From Actinomycetota bacterium (GTDB lineage Bacteria > Actinomycetota > Acidimicrobiia > Acidimicrobiales > Ilumatobacteraceae), in assembly GCA_005800965.1 (NCBI GenBank), contig SYEA01000108.1:1-10376 (forward strand): a stretch of DNA of 10,376 nt, written 5' to 3'. The notes beneath the pieces are model-generated. The model was given only the letters and a program-made list of their open reading frames with translations. It did not search any database and was not told where the DNA came from. Numbering within the stretch: the stretch's first letter is position 1; every line of letters starts with the position of its first letter. This document shows, piece after piece, positions 1 to 7,243 of this stretch. The translations under genes and the position numbers were made by a program.

Positions 1-667
1 CGGCGAAGGTGTGCAACAGGCGCTCCTCAAGATTCTGGAAGGCACAGTGGCGTCGGTGCCACCACAAGGTGGCCGTAAGCACCCACATCAAGAATTCATT
101 CAGATCGATACGACCAATGTGCTCTTCATAGTCGGCGGGGCATTCGCTGGTCTCGACCAAATCATTGGTTCGCGGTTGGGCGACAAAGGCGTTGGGTTCC
201 ATGCCCCTGTTAAAAGCAGGAAGGATCGGGACCCTGGCGACCTGTTCGCCCAGGTGTTGCCCGAAGACCTGCTCAAATTCGGCATGATTCCGGAATTCGT
301 GGGTCGCTTGCCGATGGTGGGTGCAGTGCATTCGCTGAAGAAAGATGCTCTCGTGCAAATTCTTACCGAGCCCAAGAACGCGCTCGTCAAGCAGTACCAG
401 AAGTTTTTTGAGTTCGAAGATGTAGAACTCGTGTTGACACCCGATGCTTTGTCGGCAATCGCCGATGCGGCGCTCACGCGTGGCACTGGTGCCCGCGGGC
501 TGCGAGCAATTTTAGAAAATGTTCTGCTCGACACCATGTATGACCTGCCGGGCCGCACTGATGTAGCAAAAGTGGTGATCGAGGCGAACTGCGTTACCGA
601 TCGGGCTGCGCCCACCATCACCACGCGTTCGCCAAGGGTAAGCAAACCCAAGCGCGCTGCTTCTTAA
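1..667 (+). CDS. clpX: ATP-dependent Clp protease ATP-binding subunit ClpX (5'-truncated)
   Basis: The 3' part of clpX, about 221 residues read from base 2; the window edge removes the N-terminal zinc domain, Walker A and first pore loop. ClpX is the AAA+ hexamer that unfolds tagged proteins and threads them into ClpP in the cytoplasm. The visible part opens with GEGVQQALLKILEGT and VPPQGGRKHPHQEF, both ClpX signatures, followed by the Walker B-distal segment IDTTNVLFIVGGAF. Further on are LLKFGMIPEFVGRLPMV (arginine-finger region) and RGTGARGLRAI, the sensor-2 motif of the small AAA+ domain. The ClpP-docking loop reads VGF at 191-199, where the Escherichia coli form is IGF. The C-terminus ends in a short basic Ser/Pro tail. 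The GTG at 11 is an internal codon, not a start. Family identity is certain. The usual actinobacterial neighbour valS does not follow; folC begins 19 nt downstream. Confidence 0.98.
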   Translation, partial: GEGVQQALLKILEGTVASVPPQGGRKHPHQEFIQIDTTNVLFIVGGAFAGLDQIIGSRLGDKGVGFHAPVKSRKDRDPGDLFAQVLPEDLLKFGMIPEFVGRLPMVGAVHSLKKDALVQILTEPKNALVKQYQKFFEFEDVELVLTPDALSAIADAALTRGTGARGLRAILENVLLDTMYDLPGRTDVAKVVIEANCVTDRAAPTITTRSPRVSKPKRAAS

Positions 668-673
668 ACGCAC

Positions 674-679
674 TACGGT
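674..679 (+). promoter_or_regulatory. Candidate -10 element for a leaderless folC transcript
   Basis: The hexamer TACGGT fits the actinobacterial -10 pattern TANNNT and lies 7 nt before the folC ATG at 687. No Shine-Dalgarno sequence is visible in the 19-nt gap. A transcript starting at or next to the ATG would be leaderless, which is common in actinobacteria. No -35 box is visible, and a six-base match like this can arise by chance. Confidence 0.25.
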
Positions 680-686
680 TCACGTC

Positions 687-1991
687 ATGACCGATACGGC
701 AATCGAGCGTGCAACTGCATATCTCGACGCTCATTCGGTGTATGAAAAGACTGGCCGTATCGAATCGCCGAGCACAGCCAACATTCAGCGTTTGGTCAAC
801 TTGATGGGCGACCCGCACGATGCGTATCGCACCATCCATGTGACGGGCACCAATGGCAAGGGCTCCACCAGCCAGATGATCTCCAAGTTGCTCATGGCAC
901 ATGGTCTGCGGGTGGGCACCTACACCAGCCCGCATCTCGAGCGAGTCAACGAACGAATGGCCATTGATGGCGAACCCATCAGCGACGCCGAGTTGGCCGA
1001 GAATGTATTGGCCATTGCCGAACTCGAGCCACTCGTCGAATCGCGGCTGAGTTACTTCGAAATCATTACTGCCGTGGCCTTTCGGTGGTTTGCCAACAGT
1101 GCAATTGACGTTGGAGTCATCGAGGTTGGTTTGCTTGGTCGCTGGGATGCCACCAACGTGGTGAAAAGCGATGTCGCAGTGCTCACCAATGTGTCGCTGG
1201 ATCACACCGAGTTCGCCGGGCCCACACATGCACATATCGCTGGAGAGAAGGTTGGCATCGTCAAAGCCGACAGTGTGTTCGTGCAGGGTGAGATTCGTGA
1301 CGATGTCGAAGAGATCTGCGCCGAAGTCGTTTGCGCGCGGCGAGTAGTGCGCGGCAATCACTTCGAGGTGATGGCAAATGAGTTGGCCGTCGGTGGGCGG
1401 CTGGTGGCCGTGCGCACCATGCGTGCGCGATATGAAGATATCTTCGTTCCGCTGCACGGCAACCACCAAGGTGATAATGCGTCTGTTGCAATTGCAGCAG
1501 TGGAAGAGTTCTTTGACAGCGCCATTACCCGCAACATTCTTGACGAGGGTTTTGCAACCGTCGAGATGCCTGGCAGGTTCGAGATTCTGGGTCGTCAGCC
1601 ACTCGTTGTTGTCGACGGGGCGCACAATGTTGGCGGGGCAGAGGTGTGCTCGGAAGTCTTTTTTAACGACTTCCAAATCGAAGGTAGGCGCTTGCTGGTG
1701 GTCGGCATGTTAAAGAGTCGCGATGCACGTGAACTGCTTGGTGCGTTGCGAGCAGATGAGTTTGACGAGGTGGTGTGTTGTACTGCGCCAACTCCACGCG
1801 GCACTCCTGCCAGTGAGGTCGCAGCGGCGGCCCGCGCCGCCGGCTGTGAAGAAGTGAAAGTTGTAGAACAACTCGACGGCGCATTGGCGTACGCATATCG
1901 CCAGATGCGAGCCGAGGATACATTGCTGGTCGCTGGGTCGCTATATGTGGTAGGTGCTGCACGACCTGTGCTCCGTCAATTGATGCCGTAG
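687..1991 (+). CDS. folC: Folylpolyglutamate synthase / dihydrofolate synthase FolC
   Basis: A 434-residue Mur-ligase-family enzyme that adds glutamates to folates, and in many bacteria also makes dihydrofolate from dihydropteroate, using ATP in the cytoplasm. The P-loop GTNGKGST is at residues 54-61, followed by TSPHLERVNER (80-90). The family signature at 146-157 reads EVGLLGRWDATN; the usual form is EVGLGGRxDATN, so a Leu replaces a Gly at residue 150, while the Trp is typical of actinobacteria. DHTEFAG (172-178) and GEKVGIVKA (186-194) follow, the latter carrying the Lys that is carbamylated in the family (about K188). The C-terminal domain has MPGRFEILG (294-302) and DGAHN (310-314). Length is normal. 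The ATG at 687 was chosen because the conserved N-terminus begins shortly after it; it has no Shine-Dalgarno and may be read from a leaderless mRNA. ndk follows after 15 nt. Confidence 0.96.
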   Translation: MTDTAIERATAYLDAHSVYEKTGRIESPSTANIQRLVNLMGDPHDAYRTIHVTGTNGKGSTSQMISKLLMAHGLRVGTYTSPHLERVNERMAIDGEPISDAELAENVLAIAELEPLVESRLSYFEIITAVAFRWFANSAIDVGVIEVGLLGRWDATNVVKSDVAVLTNVSLDHTEFAGPTHAHIAGEKVGIVKADSVFVQGEIRDDVEEICAEVVCARRVVRGNHFEVMANELAVGGRLVAVRTMRARYEDIFVPLHGNHQGDNASVAIAAVEEFFDSAITRNILDEGFATVEMPGRFEILGRQPLVVVDGAHNVGGAEVCSEVFFNDFQIEGRRLLVVGMLKSRDARELLGALRADEFDEVVCCTAPTPRGTPASEVAAAARAAGCEEVKVVEQLDGALAYAYRQMRAEDTLLVAGSLYVVGAARPVLRQLMP

Positions 1992-1994
1992 GGG

Positions 1995-2000
1995 TAGCCT
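1995..2000 (+). promoter_or_regulatory. Candidate -10 element for a leaderless ndk transcript
   Basis: TAGCCT matches TANNNT and ends exactly 6 nt before the GTG start of ndk at 2007. With the last T at -7, transcription would begin on the G of the start codon. A purine-rich AGGGG at 1990-1994 is 12 nt from the GTG, rather far for a Shine-Dalgarno, so a leadered reading is possible but weaker. No -35 box is seen. This would allow ndk-mre expression separate from folC; it is an inference from spacing only. Confidence 0.3.
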
Positions 2001-2006
2001 TACGGC

Positions 2007-2432
2007 GTGACAAACCCCGCCAACAGCAAACGAACCCTTGTACTTTTGAAACCCGACGCCGTCGAACGGGGCTTGGTAGGTGAGATTGTGTCGCGATTTG
2101 AGCGTCGCGGCCTAACGATCGATGCGATGCAATTGCGCACGCTCGACAAAGCCACTTTGGCCAACCACTATGCCGAACACCAGGGCAAGCCGTTTTATGC
2201 CGACCTCGTTGAATTCATGTCGCGCGGCCCAGTAGTGGCGATGGTGGTGGCGGGCCCCGACGACACCTGGGAGATTTTGCGGTCGATGATGGGTGCTACC
2301 AATCCGCGGGCTGCTGCACCCGGCACTATTCGTGGTGACTTGGGCACGATTTTCACCGAGAATCTCATCCACGGAAGCGATTCGGCAGAATCTGCCGCAA
2401 GGGAAATCCAAATTTTCTTCCCGGGTCTCTAA
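2007..2432 (+). CDS. ndk: Nucleoside diphosphate kinase
   Basis: A 141-residue cytoplasmic enzyme that transfers the gamma phosphate between nucleoside triphosphates and diphosphates by a ping-pong mechanism through a phosphohistidine. The N-terminal strand TLVLLKPDAVERGLVGEI (10-27) carries the conserved Lys15. RSMMGATNP (92-100) and PGTIRGDLG (105-113) form the nucleotide site. TENLIHGSDS (117-126) holds the catalytic His122. The length is that of a standard single-domain Ndk with no extension. The start is GTG at 2007, which places the conserved first beta strand about ten residues in. The gene lies 15 nt after folC and 9 nt before mreB. The folC-ndk pair is, from memory, conserved in both Streptomyces and mycobacteria, which supports an actinobacterial origin. 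Confidence 0.98.
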   Translation: MTNPANSKRTLVLLKPDAVERGLVGEIVSRFERRGLTIDAMQLRTLDKATLANHYAEHQGKPFYADLVEFMSRGPVVAMVVAGPDDTWEILRSMMGATNPRAAAPGTIRGDLGTIFTENLIHGSDSAESAAREIQIFFPGL

Positions 2433-2441
2433 GGCACCACA

Positions 2442-3476
2442 GTGGCCGGCACCAACCCGATTTCGCTCACTCGCGACATTGCCATCGATTTGGGCACGGC
2501 CAACACCCTTATTTACATCAAAGGTGAAGGCATCGTGCTCGATGAACCGAGCACTGTCGCCCTCGACACGTCAACCGGCCAAGTGGTTGCCGTCGGCCAT
2601 GAAGCAAAGCGCATGTGGGGACGCGCCCCGCGCAACATACGAGTGGTGCGGCCACTCAAAGATGGTGTGATTGCCGATTTCGATTTGTGCGAACAAATGT
2701 TGCGCGAGTTCATCCGTCGAGTGCACACCAGCCGGTTCAGCAAACCACGCATGATCGTATGTGTGCCCTCAGAAATCACCGGCGTCGAGCGTCGCGCGGT
2801 GCAAGACGCCGCAGAATTCGCAGGGGCGCGACGTCCGGTGTATGTGATTGAAGAGCCCATGGCTGCAGCGATTGGGGCAGGCCTGCCAGTCAGCGAGCCC
2901 AGCGCTAATCTCATCGTCGACATTGGCGGCGGAACCACAGAGGTGGCGGTCATTTCGCTGGGCGGCATCGTTACTGCGAGTTCTTGCCGTGTTGCGGGCG
3001 ATGAAATCAACGATGCAATTGTGGCGATGTTTAAAAAAGAGTTCAACCTCGACGTCGGAGACAATACGGCCGAAGAAGTGAAGATTCAGTTGGGTTCAGC
3101 CTGGCCGTTAGAAGAAGAACTCACAGCAGATGTGGGGGGCCGAGATATTGCTTCGGGGCTACCGCGCACCCAGGAAGTCACAACGGTAGAAATACGGGCT
3201 GCGATTGATGTTCCCGTTACTGCGATCATCGATGTGATTAAGAGCACGCTCGAGCGAACGCCGCCTGAACTTGCGGCTGACGTAATCAGTAGCGGCATCA
3301 CGTTGTCTGGGGGTGGGGCACTGCTCACCGGGCTCACCGAGCGCATCATGCACGAAACTGGAATCAACGTCATGGTGGCTTCCGACCCGTTGCTGTCAGT
3401 GGTTTTGGGTGGTGGGCTGACGCTGGAGAACCTGGACGCGATGAAGGGTCTCACTGCGCAATCGGACGACGAGTAA
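2442..3476 (+). CDS. mreB: Rod shape-determining actin homologue MreB
   Basis: A 344-residue bacterial actin that forms short membrane-bound ATP-dependent filaments and directs the elongasome to side-wall growth sites. DIAIDLGTANTLIY (12-25) is the phosphate-1 loop and VDIGGGTTEVAVIS (159-172) the phosphate-2 loop. IEEPMAAAIGAG (136-147) is the connecting segment, GDEINDAIV (186-194) and TAEEVKIQLGSA (209-220) follow, and LSGGGALLTGL (288-298) belongs to the adenosine motif. The segment usually written GERTAE reads GDNTAE (206-211), a mild departure. The C-terminal region is canonical apart from GGG at 323-325. The GTG at 2442 is preceded by AAGG at 2431-2434 (spacing 7), which overlaps the ndk stop codon and suggests translational coupling. 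It heads a complete mreBCD-mrdA-rodA cluster. Confidence 0.98.
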   Translation: MAGTNPISLTRDIAIDLGTANTLIYIKGEGIVLDEPSTVALDTSTGQVVAVGHEAKRMWGRAPRNIRVVRPLKDGVIADFDLCEQMLREFIRRVHTSRFSKPRMIVCVPSEITGVERRAVQDAAEFAGARRPVYVIEEPMAAAIGAGLPVSEPSANLIVDIGGGTTEVAVISLGGIVTASSCRVAGDEINDAIVAMFKKEFNLDVGDNTAEEVKIQLGSAWPLEEELTADVGGRDIASGLPRTQEVTTVEIRAAIDVPVTAIIDVIKSTLERTPPELAADVISSGITLSGGGALLTGLTERIMHETGINVMVASDPLLSVVLGGGLTLENLDAMKGLTAQSDDE

Positions 3477-3494
3477 CACGGCGGTCATTCGAGC

Positions 3495-4559
3495 GTGGCT
3501 CAAAACAAAACCAATCTCCGGCGCGCACTTGTGTTGCTGGCGTTGGCCTCGGTGTTTTTCATCACACTGGATCTCAGCGACTCGTCTTCCACATCGCAGA
3601 TTCGGCGGGTGTTTGGCACTGTGTTTGCTCCGATTGAAAACATCTCACGGGTAGTCACTCGCCCCTTAAGTGGTGCGTGGAATGCATTTCGTGAATACGA
3701 CGACGTGGTCGCTGAAAACAATCGCCTGCAAGAGCAAGTCGCGCTGCAGGAAGGTGCAGCAGTCGCCGCCGCAGCCTCGGTGCGCTTGTCACAAGAGCTC
3801 CTGGCTCTCAACGGGTTGCCAACGTTGGCGGGTATCAATTCGGTAACGGCGCAAGTTATTGGTGAGACGCCAACCAACTTTTCACAGACTGTGGAGATCA
3901 ACCAAGGTTCCAACTCGGGAGTGAAGGTGGGCATGCCGGTGCTCAATGCGGCGGGGCTCATCGGCAAAGTGACCGAAGTGTTTGCTGATCGATCGCTCGT
4001 GATGCTTGTTTCTGACCCTGACTATGCGTTGTCGGTGAAGGTGGTAACCATGTCGAGTCGCACGCCGATTACGCTGCCTCCGCTCGAAACCCAAGATGCG
4101 CCGAGCGTCGACTCGGTGCTTGACACTGCAGACACCACGACTTCTTCGTCCTCAACAACTACAACCACCACGATTTTGGGCTTCACGCCGTCAGCCACCA
4201 CGGTGCCGGCTGAGGTGGTGGCGGGCGCAGGATCGAACATCACGGTGCCATTAGCCAGCCAGTTGGCGGTGCGTGAAACAGGCATTCTGGAAGGGCGCGG
4301 GCCTGGAGTTCGCCCGATCGTGCGATTTTTGGATGCATCAACTCGGGCATCGGCGATTGAAGTCGGAGCACCGATTGTGTCGTCGGGCGGTTCACGCAGC
4401 CTGGCGCCACCCGATGTGGTGATTGGCGTTGTGTCGCGAGTGGTGGAGCGACTCGGCACGGCTGGGCCAATTCTGGAAATTGATCTGGTGGCCGATCTTT
4501 CCAACTTGTCGTTCTTGCGAGTGTTGTTGTACCAACCAATCACCGAATCAGGGCGATGA
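3495..4559 (+). CDS. mreC: Cell shape-determining protein MreC
   Basis: A 354-residue bitopic membrane protein that links cytoplasmic MreB to PBP2 outside the membrane and activates PBP2-RodA. It has a short basic cytoplasmic N-terminus, one membrane segment (about 10-27), a helical coiled-coil-like stretch (about 64-104), then the beta-rich MreC domain. The domain starts at VTAQVIGETPTNFSQTVEIN (117-136), continues through GVKVGMPVLNAAGLIGKVTEV and VSDPDYALSVKV, and resumes with RETGILEGRGPG (260-271). Between these halves is a roughly 70-residue insertion (about 186-258) containing a Thr/Ser tract at 211-226; most MreC proteins join the halves with a short turn. The GTG at 3495 is the only start leaving a suitable N-terminus; no Shine-Dalgarno is evident. 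It lies 18 nt after mreB and 3 nt before mreD. Confidence 0.95.
   Translation: MAQNKTNLRRALVLLALASVFFITLDLSDSSSTSQIRRVFGTVFAPIENISRVVTRPLSGAWNAFREYDDVVAENNRLQEQVALQEGAAVAAAASVRLSQELLALNGLPTLAGINSVTAQVIGETPTNFSQTVEINQGSNSGVKVGMPVLNAAGLIGKVTEVFADRSLVMLVSDPDYALSVKVVTMSSRTPITLPPLETQDAPSVDSVLDTADTTTSSSSTTTTTTILGFTPSATTVPAEVVAGAGSNITVPLASQLAVRETGILEGRGPGVRPIVRFLDASTRASAIEVGAPIVSSGGSRSLAPPDVVIGVVSRVVERLGTAGPILEIDLVADLSNLSFLRVLLYQPITESGR
4125..4172 (+). repeat. Low-complexity Thr/Ser tract within mreC
   Basis: These 48 bases encode MreC residues 211-226, which are almost all Thr or Ser, using mixed ACT, ACA, ACC, ACG and TCT/TCG/TCC/TCA codons. Mixed codons argue against a recent simple-repeat expansion and for a tract kept at the protein level. 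It lies in the extracytoplasmic part of MreC and is probably a flexible linker. Confidence 0.8.
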
Positions 4560-4562
4560 CCC

Positions 4563-5090
4563 GTGTTTGACCGGATCATTGCCGCAGCAGCAAGTCGCTG
4601 GTTTCGATTGGTGCTTGTTTCATTGTTGGTGTTGTCGTTGCAGACCACGTTGTTCAGCGAGGTGCGACCGTTTGGGTACGCCATTCAGATTCTGGCTATT
4701 TTCGTCGCGTGTGCTGGGGTCACTCACGATGTGTATGTCGGAGCCGTCGCGGGGCTTGTCAGTGGTTTTATGTACGACGCAATTTTGGCGACACCACTCG
4801 GCATTTCAGCCTTGGTGCTGGGCGTGGTTGGCGCTGCGGCGGCTGTAATGCTGCAGCCGTTTCGTGATCCCACATGGTGGCTGCGTTTGTTGGTGGTTGG
4901 CGTGGCGGCTGCACTGGGCGAAGTAGTAACGCCGTTGTTGAAAGCAGTCGTTGGTTTGGATGGTTGGTTGGAATGGCGCATTCTCGGAGCGTTGTGCGTA
5001 ACTTTCGTCGCTGCGATGATGTTCGCCGCACCGATGATTTCGTTGGCACGCTGGACGTTGCGAGAAAAAGTGATCTATGGCAGTCGATAA
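4563..5090 (+). CDS. mreD: Rod shape-determining membrane protein MreD
   Basis: A 175-residue integral membrane protein of the elongasome that, with MreC, helps control PBP2-RodA. By eye there are five to six hydrophobic segments, at about residues 14-31, 37-54, 57-74, 80-97, 105-130 and 138-160. The segment GLVSGFMYDAILATPLGISA (64-83) matches the weakly conserved MreD pattern of Gly-rich helix, Asp, and Pro-Leu-Gly. Sequence conservation in this family is low, so the call rests on that pattern, length, topology and position between mreC and mrdA. The GTG at 4563 is the first start after an in-frame stop and has AGGG at 4550-4553 (spacing 9). The 3' end overlaps mrdA by 14 nt. Confidence 0.93.
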   Translation: MFDRIIAAAASRWFRLVLVSLLVLSLQTTLFSEVRPFGYAIQILAIFVACAGVTHDVYVGAVAGLVSGFMYDAILATPLGISALVLGVVGAAAAVMLQPFRDPTWWLRLLVVGVAAALGEVVTPLLKAVVGLDGWLEWRILGALCVTFVAAMMFAAPMISLARWTLREKVIYGSR

Positions 5091-7242
5091 ACAGCAACGG
5101 CGGTGGTCGGCGTTGGGTGGCTTTGCCATTGCACTGCTGGTGGTGCTGCTGGCGCGGGTGTGGTTCTTGCAGGCAGTCACCAAGGAAGAAACGGATCGCA
5201 TCATTGATCGGGTGCAGTCACGTGTGGTGAAGTTGATTCCCGAGCGGGGTCGAATCTTTGACGTAAATGGCCGTGTCGTGGCCGACAATAAGCGGGTGTT
5301 GGTGGCTACCATCGACCGGCGAATCATCGACGACCCGCAGGATCGCCTAGAGATGTTTCAGCGTTTGTCGGGGCCGCTGAATACGCCAATCGAGCGTTTG
5401 TATACCCGCGCCGACGACAAACGCTATGACCAACTTACGGAGATGCCATTGGCATTTGATATCTCCGAAGAGCAAGCTGCATTTTTGATGGAGCGCATCG
5501 AGGACTATCCGGGTGTGGTGATCAAAGAGGACTGGCGGCGCATCTATCAATATGGCGCGGTCGGCAGTCATGTGCTTGGGTTTCTTGGTGCGATTCAGCC
5601 CGGTTCTGCGGAATATTACAAGTCACTTGGCTATGACCCCAATGAGCGCGTCGGGTTGTACGGCGTTGAACTCACCTACGAAGTCGACCTACGTGGCATT
5701 CCTGGCTACGTGCGCTACGAGGTCGACGCCGTGGGGCGCATCAAACGCGTCATAGAGCGGGTGGAAGCCCAAGCGGGTCGCGACTTGCAGTTATCGATTG
5801 ATTTTCGCCTGCAGCAGTTTGCTGAACAGGCGTTGGAGTCGCAGTTGGTGGTGCGACAGCGCAACGAGGCTCCGCAAGTGATGTTGCCTGAAGGGATTCC
5901 CGACCCCCAATACGAAGAGGTCAATTACTACAAGGCACCAGCGGGTTCGGTGGTAGTGATGAACCACAACACTGGCGAGGTGGTGGCAATGGCCTCGTAT
6001 CCGCGTTTTGACAGTCGGTGGTTTACGGCCAACGTTGACGCCGAGAAGTTTGCCGAGGTGTTTCCCCTTACCGACGACCCCGACCGTTCCATCTTGGTGA
6101 ACCGAGCGGTGTCGGGTCGATACAACCTCGGTAGCAGTTTCAAGCCGTTCGTTGCCTATGCGGCATTGAACACAGGTCAACTTCCCGGGGGAGCGTCGTA
6201 CACGTTTGATGACCGGGGGACCTACAAATTGGAGAGCATTCCCAAGGATCGTTGTGACCAAGGCGTGAAATGCGTATTTCGTAACGCCGTCTGTCGTTCG
6301 ACTGGTGCGCCGTGTCAGTACGGCGAGGTCGACGTAGAGGCAGCACTCGCGGTTTCGAGCGACACATTTTTTTACAAGATCGGCGAACAAATCTTGACGG
6401 AGCGCGGTTATCGAGCCGTACTCGAAGAGGAGGTGCGACGGTTCGGCTTCGGCTCACCAACCAATATCGATTTGCCATTTGAATATGCAGGAACGATTCC
6501 GAATGCTGCGTATAAGAAATATTTGGCAAGTCTCGGCGTCATCGCCGAGGATGCCGGTCGTGCGTACTACGTGGGCGACAACGTATTGTTTTCGATTGGC
6601 CAGGGGTTGTTGTCGGCGTCGCCACTGCAAGTGGCGAATGCGTACAGTGCTCTCGGCAACAACGGCACCCTGCACGAACCCAGGGTGGTACGCGCCGTGT
6701 TGACACCAGGTACGCGCAACAAGGCCGCTGGGCTTGCTGACCTACAAACTGCATCGGTCATTACGCCAGTAACCGAGAAAGCACCAAGCACGATCATTCC
6801 ACTACCGCCTGAAGTACGCGATCCGATAGTGAGCGGGTTGCGGCGCGTAATCACAGGTCCGGGCGTGACTTTTGATTATTACCACAAGACCACTGGTGAG
6901 AACCTGTTTCGAAATTATTCGGGAATTACCATCGCCGGAAAAACCGGCACTGCCCAGGGCTTCAATAACTTGCCGTGGAACGACTCGTCGGCATTCGGGG
7001 CATTTAGCTTGGACGCAGGCTCGCCGTACAGTGCTTTTGCGTATCTAGAAAAGGCCGGATATGGGGCAACGGCGGCTGCACCGGTGGTGAAGTGCATCTT
7101 TTTGGCGCTCAGCAAACAGTGGCGAGTCGACGAACTGATTCCCGCCGACCCCTTGGACACAGCGTCAGCCATCGCAGCACCAACTGCCCGGCTACGCAAC
7201 CCCATGTGCCTGGTTAGTGCCACAGCAGAGTCGCGAGGCTGA
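5077..7242 (+). CDS. mrdA: Penicillin-binding protein 2 (class B elongasome transpeptidase)
   Basis: A 721-residue class B PBP that cross-links peptidoglycan during elongation, partnered with RodA. A single N-terminal membrane anchor spans about 11-33. The pedestal domain has PERGRIFDVNGRVVADN (55-71), a glycine/leucine segment RVGLYGVELTYEVDLRGIPG (191-210) and DLQLSIDFRLQ. The transpeptidase motifs are all present: S353-S-F-K356 with the nucleophile Ser353, S427-S-D429 (the SxD form usual in PBP2), and K622-T-G-T625. PAGSVVVMNHNTGEVVAMAS (288-307) is also typical. Four cysteines (C393, C399, C406, C413) sit between SxxK and SxD, unusual for an extracytoplasmic domain of this family. At over 700 residues it is somewhat longer than the E. 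coli enzyme. The ATG at 5077 lies inside the mreD end, giving a 14-nt overlap, with a weak purine run at 5062-5070 as ribosome-binding site. Confidence 0.97.
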   Translation: MAVDKQQRRWSALGGFAIALLVVLLARVWFLQAVTKEETDRIIDRVQSRVVKLIPERGRIFDVNGRVVADNKRVLVATIDRRIIDDPQDRLEMFQRLSGPLNTPIERLYTRADDKRYDQLTEMPLAFDISEEQAAFLMERIEDYPGVVIKEDWRRIYQYGAVGSHVLGFLGAIQPGSAEYYKSLGYDPNERVGLYGVELTYEVDLRGIPGYVRYEVDAVGRIKRVIERVEAQAGRDLQLSIDFRLQQFAEQALESQLVVRQRNEAPQVMLPEGIPDPQYEEVNYYKAPAGSVVVMNHNTGEVVAMASYPRFDSRWFTANVDAEKFAEVFPLTDDPDRSILVNRAVSGRYNLGSSFKPFVAYAALNTGQLPGGASYTFDDRGTYKLESIPKDRCDQGVKCVFRNAVCRSTGAPCQYGEVDVEAALAVSSDTFFYKIGEQILTERGYRAVLEEEVRRFGFGSPTNIDLPFEYAGTIPNAAYKKYLASLGVIAEDAGRAYYVGDNVLFSIGQGLLSASPLQVANAYSALGNNGTLHEPRVVRAVLTPGTRNKAAGLADLQTASVITPVTEKAPSTIIPLPPEVRDPIVSGLRRVITGPGVTFDYYHKTTGENLFRNYSGITIAGKTGTAQGFNNLPWNDSSAFGAFSLDAGSPYSAFAYLEKAGYGATAAAPVVKCIFLALSKQWRVDELIPADPLDTASAIAAPTARLRNPMCLVSATAESRG
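7235..7238 (+). promoter_or_regulatory. Shine-Dalgarno GAGG deciding the rodA start
   Basis: GAGG lies 5 nt before ATG 7244, inside the last codons of mrdA. It favours ATG 7244 over the in-frame GTG at 7217, which would add nine residues and overlap mrdA by 26 nt. The one-base gap between the mrdA stop and this ATG fits translational coupling. Confidence 0.6.
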
Positions 7243-7243
7243 G

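Noticed and set aside
618..1676. 352-residue open frame on the minus strand opposite folC
   Set aside because: It lies opposite a well-conserved folC, has no recognisable protein motifs and no ribosome-binding context; it is a by-product of the codon bias of folC.
7217..7243. GTG 7217 as the rodA start
   Set aside because: It would overlap mrdA by 26 nt without a good ribosome-binding site; ATG 7244 has GAGG at 5 nt and sits one base after the mrdA stop.
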